Assembly (NCBI GenBank): GCA_021234155.1
Contig: JAJEKV010000036.1
Coordinates: forward strand, 6,783,079-6,847,078
DNA from: Isoetes taiwanensis
Lineage: Eukaryota; Streptophyta; Lycopodiopsida; Isoetales; Isoetaceae
DNA length: 64,000 nt
Direction: 5' to 3'
The translations under genes were made by a program, and so were the position numbers. Under the pieces are notes generated by a model. That model saw only the letters and a list, made by a program, of their open reading frames with translations, was not told where the DNA came from and did no database searches. Each line of letters opens with the position of its first letter. The first letter of the stretch is position 1. This document shows, one piece after another, positions 56,776 to 64,000 of the stretch.

Positions 56776-56883
56776 AAGGACACGTGGTTTTTTTTTACAT
56801 TATGGATTGTTGTATAAAAAAACCATATACATACTGGTTTTTATGCTAATTTTTTATACAAGTTCATTTTTGGGGGCCTTGTG

Positions 56884-57588
56884 TTACACAGTTCACAGTT
56901 CATATTCATAGTTCATATTCAAATCACAGTTCACAGTACACAAAGTTTTTACACAAAGTTCAAAGTTCATATTCAAATCACACAAAAGTTTGGCCATTGT
57001 AGCAATAGTTTGCCATCAAAAAAACTTCACACATTGAAAAGATTGGACCAGTTTCTGATTGACTTCAGAAAATTGAAGATCACATCATCGCAATAGAAGA
57101 AAATTGCCATGGAAATCACTAACATCTGCAGCCAATCAAGTGTCTGAACACAAACCTGCAATTCAAAACATATATCAGATAAAGCTACATATATCAAAAG
57201 ATAAATTAAATAAACCTACATGAAAACTGCGCCATCGTTATCATCAAAAACTCGTAAGCTAAACTGCGCCATCCTTATGACCAGAAACTGCGCCCTCCAC
57301 ACACCTAAACAGAAACAAAAATAAGAAAAAAGCACAAAATCAAGCAAATAAAAAATACATACTCACAATTTCTTCGCGAAATCTCTTGCATCAGACGTAT
57401 TACTAACCTGAATGATAATTTTTTCAATTTTATTACCTGAAAATGATATATTGCTACCACCAGAACTTCTAAGACGACGATCCACACCAGTAGAACAATC
57501 TGGAAAGTACTTCGCTTGATCTTTGGACTTCGATCTAACAGAATGTCTAAATCCTTACAATACTCGTCATCAATTTCAACAGGAAGAT
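56884..57588. other. Spacer between the CACTA-like element and the recombinase gene
   Basis: It begins with the duplicated target repeat (TTCATATTCAAATCACA units). At 57224-57300 AACTGCGCCATC-type motifs occur three times. It may contain the 3' end of the recombinase element. No gene. Confidence 0.4.
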
Positions 57589-59761
57589 TTACGATCCAAC
57601 ATTAGTAATGTCAACCAATGACTTTTCATCCGACCGCCATCCCGGTAATCCAAAGACCTTTCCCCGTGACTCGATCCATAATCCAACATTTAAATTTTCC
57701 ACATTATCTTTAGCGGAACGCATCTCAGTAACACCGTATTTGCATCGGAACATCCATTGCGGCCGCCTTCGCAACAATACCGGACGATCATACCGCTTTG
57801 TAAGATTCTCGGATTCTTGTGACCGCGCCATTCCAACTTCAATTGGAACACCGAAAATCGGACATCCGAAAGTGATCGCCAGAGACTGCAACTTTTATTA
57901 GTGAAATTACCCTTAATTCCACACACTTCCGTCATCTCACGCAGCCATAACGAAATACTCTTAGTGCTTGTATGGTTCAGATTATACCATACCCAAGTCC
58001 CCAACTTGTTAATAGCTCGAAATACAAATCTTCCCCAATCTTATCCTTCACTTCATAAGATGGAAGATGGCCCTCAAGATGTCTCCATGTCTCTATAACG
58101 TCAGCCTCATAGCATCTCACTGGTTCCCTAAAATCCTCTGGCCTACACTTGTTTATCCCACCATGCCAATTTTTGCTTGTTGTCTCACAGCACTCTATCT
58201 ATTCTCTAACAAAATCCCTGCCAATATTAAGTTGGAAATCTCGTACCTTCCGTAACTCTCCAACACCTCGTATCAGAAATCGAGTCATACAATAAAAAGC
58301 AAAACGCTTTTGAAGACACAGAGTGATGTTGACCGATGCATAGGATGTGCCAAGATTCTATTCGATCTTCCCTACTTTCGAATATCACTTTTTTCCGTGT
58401 CGAAAGTGCACTGCAGAAGCTTGCACTCTCCATGGCAACTTCTAATGCTTTTCGTGCCCTTAAGAAATTGACATCATGGTAAATGTCTATCAATTTCTCG
58501 TTCTTCCTAGTTTGCAAAATTCTGGCATGTGCTCTCCTCAATATTCTATTGAACGTACGAAATAGATTCTGCAAACTGCAAAATCTGGAATTCAGAACAC
58601 AGTGGAAAAAAAATTAAAAGAAATACAACAAAAACAAATTCAAAATACTTACGAATCTGGAGGATATCTCCGACCATCTTGCCGATGCACACAAAGTATA
58701 AATTTTTCAAGCATATCAGCTAATTCATTGAGAGGAATCTCCTCAATTGGAGCTTGAATTGGAATATTATTCAGAACTCTCCATGCGTCAAAATGACCCC
58801 TTGCCCAATCATCCTTTCCTTCTGAAGCATTCGGACCAGCTGCATTAACCTTCTCAACTAATTCCGGGTCTAAATCTTTAATTCCAGACAAATTTAACGG
58901 CCTCTTTCCATTCTGTTCCAAATCAGAAATCTTCTCCATAGGACTAGCAGCCTTCTCCATAGAACTAGCAAGATCAGCAATGTTTTCTATAGGAGTAACA
59001 ATATCCCCAAGACTAAATGATCTTTCCCAGTAAACAAATCTCCTAAATAACAAACAAAAGATATAATGATTAGAAACAAACGAAAAAACAAGCTAAAATA
59101 ACAAAGAAAGAAAATGCTTCACCTTCATTTGACCTCGGATCCACAAGAACAGGTGCAACAGCTACATACCGAGCTGCATGCAACAAAGATTAGACAAATA
59201 CATAACAAAAAATAGACATGCAACACAAAATTACAAATTTACCTAGATTAATAGACGAATCCAGCACACAACATGGTAACTGAGTCGCCATAGTCGGCTG
59301 AGATGACTCTACAGCTGCGCTAACCAAGTTTTCACCTGCATGCAGACAATATTATAACCTGTAACAAAAAAGAACAGCAAAATCAAAGACCTAAACCATC
59401 AAAACCTAGGTTCAGGCACGCCGAATCGCCAGAAGAGCTTGAATCCACGACTAAACTTCCATTTGCACCTGCATTTATCAAGAAAACAAGTTACATTCAA
59501 CAAATTCAAGAAAGATCGAATGAAAACAGCAATATTACCTAAAGGATGTCGAGAAGAGTCGATAGAAGGCTCAGCGCCTTGCAAAACTGAAGAAAATACC
59601 AAGAACATAAGAAAACTTCCCAAATAACAAGCGTGCAAAGCAAAAAATGCAGCACTGCCTCCTTGCGCCATAGCTCTCATATTTTGCCTTGCTATGGCTT
59701 TGGCTCGGCGCACGCCAAAGGAAGGAGCAGGGGGGCGAGGAGGACGTTGCGTCGGCGCCAT
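57589..59761 (-). pseudogene. Crypton-like (DUF3504-type) tyrosine recombinase gene
   Basis: Minus strand, ATG 59759-59761, with exons about 59761-59539, 59468-59406, 59335-59243, 59173-59123, 59042-58653 and 58575 onward. The fifth/sixth exon junction restores LCVHRQDGRRYPPDSL-QNLF, matching the FI.EVRK.DG..Y.PDSL pattern of the N-terminal domain of DUF3504/Crypton recombinases. Later blocks read TRFLIRGVGELRKVRDFQL (Arg box), ISLWLREMTEVCGIKG, FTNKSC, GHKNP and LTKRYDRP (candidate catalytic Tyr), but in shifting frames, so the catalytic half is broken. The first four short exons encode an unassigned N-terminus; one junction (exon 4/5) is out of phase. In the family the enzyme inserts circular DNA by recombination. 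A domesticated relative is an alternative. Confidence 0.6.
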
Positions 59762-60539
59762 AGCTGCTGGATCGAAGAAAGAACAAAAAAAATGGGAGCA
59801 AAATTTTTTGCTCTCATTAACCATGTTGTCCGCTGCCGGTTTGTCCCCGGCCCGTGGGACCCGGTGACCAGCTCGGCTATCACGGTCGCGGGACCCCACC
59901 GGTCCACGCCGGAATGCGGTCCCAGCTGGCGTGCCAGCATACATCTACTTGGAAGATGCAACTTCGAAGGTGGGGGAAGGTAACATAAATTACGACTGCA
60001 AATGTTGCTGAAGTTCTAAGTGATGGTGTATATCTTCTTAAGTATCCTAGAAATACGCAAAAAGTGGAGGATATTCATGCATTGATAAGATTTATACTGT
60101 TCAAATGTGATTGCACTAATCTTTCATCATAACAAAAAACAAACGCCAATCCAAAGCATGAGAGGCTTTCCTGCATGTTTATATTTTTTAAAGAACGATA
60201 ATTCGTCATTATTACATCACGAGTACAATATATGTATCACATGTAGCCACCAAGATACATTATGCTGGGAGTTGCTCTATGCCACCATCTTCAACTTGGA
60301 CTAAGCGGGGAGAATAGTCAACGTGAATCTACGAGTTACAAGTAAAATAGAACATCACCATAACGTAGCTCAATAAAAAAGCTAGAATGCCCCAAAGGAC
60401 TCCTCAAAGAGACTGAATTCTTGGTGAGGCGCGTTCAACCAAGCATTTAGGGATACGATATCTTTGACTTGGCCATCTGCAGTAGTTTAGCATAATAGCC
60501 ATCCTCTGCCAACTACACTTATAGGAAGGAGAACCAGGG
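59762..60539. other. Upstream region of the recombinase gene
   Basis: GC-rich just before the ATG (59820-59940), including a CCGGTGACCAGCTCGGC segment, then AT-rich. This contrast may mark the gene's promoter or the element edge. No further gene recognised. Confidence 0.35.
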
Positions 60540-62100
60540 CGGCACTCCAGTATTGTGGATTACATGCTCTTAGCTGAGAAAGATATGCACCTGGTTACCC
60601 GCCTTCAGGTTGGAACAAACTGTAGGGATGAAGAAGTAGACTCAGATCGCCAACTACTTTTCTTGCAACCGGCTTGGCAGACTTTTAAATTCCCTATGCT
60701 AAAACTCCTCGCATGCCTCATTTGCGCTTGGATTACAACCATGCAAGGGGTTTATGTCCAGATGCTCATAGATGATCTAGCAAGAATTCTGCAGCTTTTC
60801 GACGCTACAGCAACAGACTGGCCAGTTGGTTGCTGCTGAGAGGTACTTTTGGAGAAGCCATCCACGTAAGACCTCAAGGGCAACAACCTTCCCTCGTAAC
60901 TAGTGGTTTTATGCTGAATGTAAGGAACTTAAACGATGTTTTCTGTAGGCCATTGATCCTGCTTTGCACCCACATGCGATCACCCCAGTACCACACATTT
61001 CTCAAAGAAAAGGAAGCCAGGTACATTGCGGAGCATCAGAGACTGGACTGTCATCCCAAAACCTTTTGGCGAAGAATACCAAGGAAGCCTCTGCGGCCTA
61101 CGGGAAACATCACTTTTGAACAATGGGTACAATATTTGCAACAACTCTATGATCCTCTAAGGGTTAGAGCAGCAATATCCTCACAGGTGCTAGGGGGATA
61201 GTGCTAGTAATCACAAAAGCAGAGGCCACACAGAGCTTAAAACATCTTGCCAATGAAAACACAGTAGACAGAGGGCATGCAGGTAGAGCTAATCAAATGG
61301 GTAGGGCTGTCCATAGTGCCCATCCTAACTGCATTGTTCAATAGGGCGTTTTAGGAAAGCAGGGTTGTTCCCATCTATAAGGCCGATGACCTTTCTTGTC
61401 CAACCAATTACCGAACATTAAGGGTTGTACATTAACTTGGCCAAGACTAAGCTGATCCTTGTCTCATCCTAGCGTACTTATCAGAGACAAAATATGGAGA
61501 TGACACCCATCTACAAGTATTTGGGGGTGGAGTTTCCTTCTACCACATACTGGAACACTTCTATTCAATTACGAGCGACAACCGGCTAGAATGCATTATA
61601 TACAATCACAAAGCAAAACTGTATGACTAGACCCATCAGGCGCACTTCTTTAGCGTCTTGGTGGAGCCCATTCTGCTATATGAGGTCAAAGTCTTGGGCC
61701 CGGTGGTATCCCTTGCAACCTGGAATGATTTTTAAGTAGTATAGAAAGCCTTCCTAGCTTGAGCACTTGGAGTAAAATCTATAGTTTTATATCAAATTCT
61801 TCTGCATAAGATAGGTGTCTTTCCTCTTCATAGGGCTGCACTTAATCGCCACATCATCTACTTTCAGAAAGTAGTCAATATGTGCAATACTTGTCTCCCC
61901 AGCATTTTTTATACTGTGACAATGGGTCTGCAGCGCCTCAAATCCAGCTGGAAGAAAGAAAAGAGCTTATGGTTCTCCTAAATGTGCAAGAGCACAGGTG
62001 TATACATGTACAAACAAAAGAAGATTATCATAACTTGAGGCAATATCTTGATGCTTCCTTCCTCAGCAAGCTTTAGGTTGAACACTGTAACCAGACTTGA
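60540..62100 (+). mobile_element. LINE remnant of a second type
   Basis: Decayed ORF2 with the linker KEKEARYIAEHQRLDCHPKT (about 61010), then FWRRIPRKP, then ITFEQWVQYLQQLYDP. A VVPIYKADD.SCPTNYRTL block (61365-61420) is the start of the reverse transcriptase. YKYLGVEFPSTTYWN (about 61520), then FSVLVEPILLYEVKVLGP (61655) and ALGVKSIVLYQILLHKIG (61770) form the post-RT region. The active-site YADD region is missing between 61420 and 61440, so there is an internal deletion as well as frameshifts. The VLVEPILLYE.K.LGP signature differs from the other LINEs here, so this is a different lineage. Confidence 0.7.
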
Positions 62101-63060
62101 TTCATGGATGTTCTTCGGGATAACGGATCTAGCCAAGAGACAGGTTAGTCTTTAGGTAGTTTGTGTTTCCATCTGATCATTTTATGAATAGATGGATGAT
62201 TAGACTCTATTTTATGTTCTATTTGAGATTATGATGGATGTTTTGTATATGATTGCTCTCTCTTTCTGTTTCTCCTGTGTGTATGGGGTTGGGGGGGGTG
62301 TAAAAATCTAAAGGCCATCTAAGAATATAGATGCTCCTAGTTAGAACCCCTTAAATCCCGTTAAATGCGGCCTGTGCACAAGAGCCCTCCTGGCTGTCGA
62401 TGGTATGATGTGGTTGAACACCATATAAGGATCATGGTGGTAAAGTGGAGATGGGACCTTGCCTAGCATGGCTACAAGGCTCCCTATAGTGGCTGGATCT
62501 ATAGTGGGTCATTGCGTATGGGTCGGGTATGGATCTGACATCTCTTGGGTTGCAGGATATGTACCTACAGGAATGTTCTTGGCTTGATGGATGCATGGTG
62601 GTGGCCTATGGATTTTGGAGGGTTCAAGTAGGATACGGATGTATGTTGCCAGTGGGGCCACGATCCTCTAGCCACCCACGGAAGCACCTCCTCCTTTCCC
62701 TACCTCATCGGACTGGGGAGATGTAACCCGGAGTAGTCTCATAGGGTGACTCCATGAGATTGCGTCTCCGGAAGGCTACAACCACGCCATAGCATGATTC
62801 AGCCTATCTACAAAGTGTGCATAGGAGGGGCGTATGGAATGGACTACCCTAGCCATTGTTCTATGCCAGCCAATGCCATTGCCACTATTCTGTCTGTTGA
62901 TATCCGAAGACCATTGAGTCTGAGCCTGGGATTAGGCCCTTCATTTTTGATGCATTTGTTATGTTTCTTACTATTGAAGTGTTGTACTATTGATGGATGG
63001 GGGTGGTATATTATTTTATATATTGTGTGCTAGCTGCTAATTTTTATATACATTTTTGCT
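62101..63060. other. Intergenic, no gene recognised
   Basis: Short frames only. A G-run (GGGGTTGGGGGGGGTG) lies near 62286. Composition is less AT-rich than the centre of the window. It could be LINE 3' sequence or a new element. Confidence 0.35.
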
Positions 63061-64000
63061 ATATAGGATTTCCATGGAAGGCATGGGACGAATGACATCT
63101 CCGAGTCCTTCACTCGGATACTTGACCATCACAAGTGGTCCAAGGAAGACGGAGAGCCTTTTTGTGGTGATGTAGTCGCCATGGGAGGGGAATTTCTCGT
63201 ATACGATGGGAGCATTGTATAAGTTTTGGTAGACCGCTCGAGTATTCGAACCTTGAATGTGCCTGTGGGGCGTTCTCGAGACACCGGCATAAATGGGTAG
63301 AAGCGACTACTCATAACCGTCTAGACGGTTTTGCCCAGTTGGTTAAGGGCATGTCGGTTAGGAACGTTACAGTCATGGACATGGATCTAGAAGCGGATGC
63401 TCAGGAATTAGCAAGAGGGGATCCACAAGCCCGGGCGAGGAGTATATCTATCTGGGAGATGGCGAGTGCATCGAGGATGCATGCTCCTTCATCTTGCCCC
63501 CTTACTATTATGATGAGGAGACACAAACCTTTATCTGGGACTAGCTTCCCTGGCTACTTTACCCCCAGCTTCAGTAGCATATTGAACTCGACCCATGCCG
63601 GACCACTATCGAGCTTAGATACATAGAAGAACCGAGGTTTGTTTGAGGTTAGAGGGGCATGCTTAGAAGGTAGCCAAATGCATACGCGAGGTTGAGGCCC
63701 AGCCGCCCAGATACAAGCTATTGACCAGCTCGAAGGCTGCGCCATACAGAGGAAGCACAAGAAGACCCCCAAAGGTTGGAAGCTCAATACAAGAAGCAAC
63801 TCCAAACAATAGGAGGAATAGGGAAGGCCAAAAGTTCGGATTGTCGCGAAGCCCTACTTCGAAAAGCCAACCATCCTGCCGCTAGTGGCAAGTCTCTTCC
63901 CTGTCACCGCCACCGAAGTGACAGAAGAAGCCTTATTGCTTTAAGGCTGATATAGTCGCGTTGCAGGAAATCCAGAAGTACCAGAAGTCCATGGAGCTCC
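63061..64000 (+). other. Degenerate coding-like sequence, unassigned
   Basis: GC-richer DNA. One frame reads YIYLGDGECIEDACSFILPP, then YYYDEETQTFIWD (about 63445-63540), before a stop. A later basic, Gln/Lys-rich stretch (63690-63830) suggests a nucleic-acid-binding tail. Stops break all frames. Retroelement origin is plausible but not shown; the sequence continues past the window edge. Confidence 0.3.

Larger units (their letters stand above)
47553..56883. mobile_element. CACTA-like element, 9.3 kb, with captured gene fragments
   Basis: CACAAGGCCCCCAAAATT at 47553 and TTTTTGGGGGCCTTGTG ending at 56883 are flanked by TTA on both sides. The last ~70 bp match the right end of the 27161-33736 element (ATAAAAAA..TATA..., then TTTTTGGGGGCC). 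Subterminal zones carry many CCATGGT / AACCATG motifs. Inside are PPR, KIN-12 and ATG6 fragments, a nested MITE and a GC-rich dimer insertion. No transposase was seen, so it is a Pack-type non-autonomous element. Confidence 0.72.

Overview
The window is nuclear DNA of a land plant with a large, transposon-packed genome. Evidence: spliced genes with GT-AG introns, an ATL-type RING-H2 gene, a WSD/DGAT wax-ester synthase gene, PLS-type PPR and KIN-12 kinesin fragments, copia and several LINE remnants. A seed-free vascular plant such as a fern is my weak preference; the sequence does not prove it. Only two host genes look complete: a single-exon RING-H2 gene (34913-35341, +) and a seven-exon WSD gene (43710-46701, -), whose exons I reconstructed by splice sites and phase to about 478 residues. 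Almost everything else is mobile DNA or gene fragments inside mobile DNA.

The main result is one very large hAT-type DNA transposon, 3353-25772 (22,420 bp). It has perfect 13-bp terminal inverted repeats (CAGGGATAGGTTC) and a perfect 8-bp target duplication (ATTGGACA at 3345-3352 and 25773-25780). Both ends share the same subterminal layout, read inward: TIR, TACGTATTTTT motif, arrays of short TTTCGC..GCGAAA palindromes, then a purine-rich tract. Inside are a decayed BED/DUF659/hAT-C transposase (5852-8436, +), a run of seven imperfect hairpins resembling a polycistronic precursor (8690-10021), an antisense coiled-coil/RING-like gene (10203-11670, -), pieces of host genes on the + strand (HSCB co-chaperone, TFIIF beta, a LysM protein), an antisense kinase-like gene (21174-22906, -), and a LINE that landed near the right end.

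Two further DNA elements share CACAAGGCCCCCAAAA ends and 3-bp target duplications: 27161-33736 (AAT) and 47553-56883 (TTA). They look like relatives of one CACTA-like family. The second carries fragments of a PPR gene, a KIN-12 kinesin and ATG6/Beclin, so gene-fragment capture is a recurring theme. Several foldbacks and MITE-like elements are nested in them.

From 57589 to 59761 (-) lies a multi-exon, partly decayed gene resembling the DUF3504/Crypton tyrosine recombinases, which would be unusual in a land plant. LINE remnants occupy 37463-39900 and 60540-62100. The last 2 kb holds degenerate sequence I could not assign. No rRNA gene, canonical tRNA or CRISPR array was seen.
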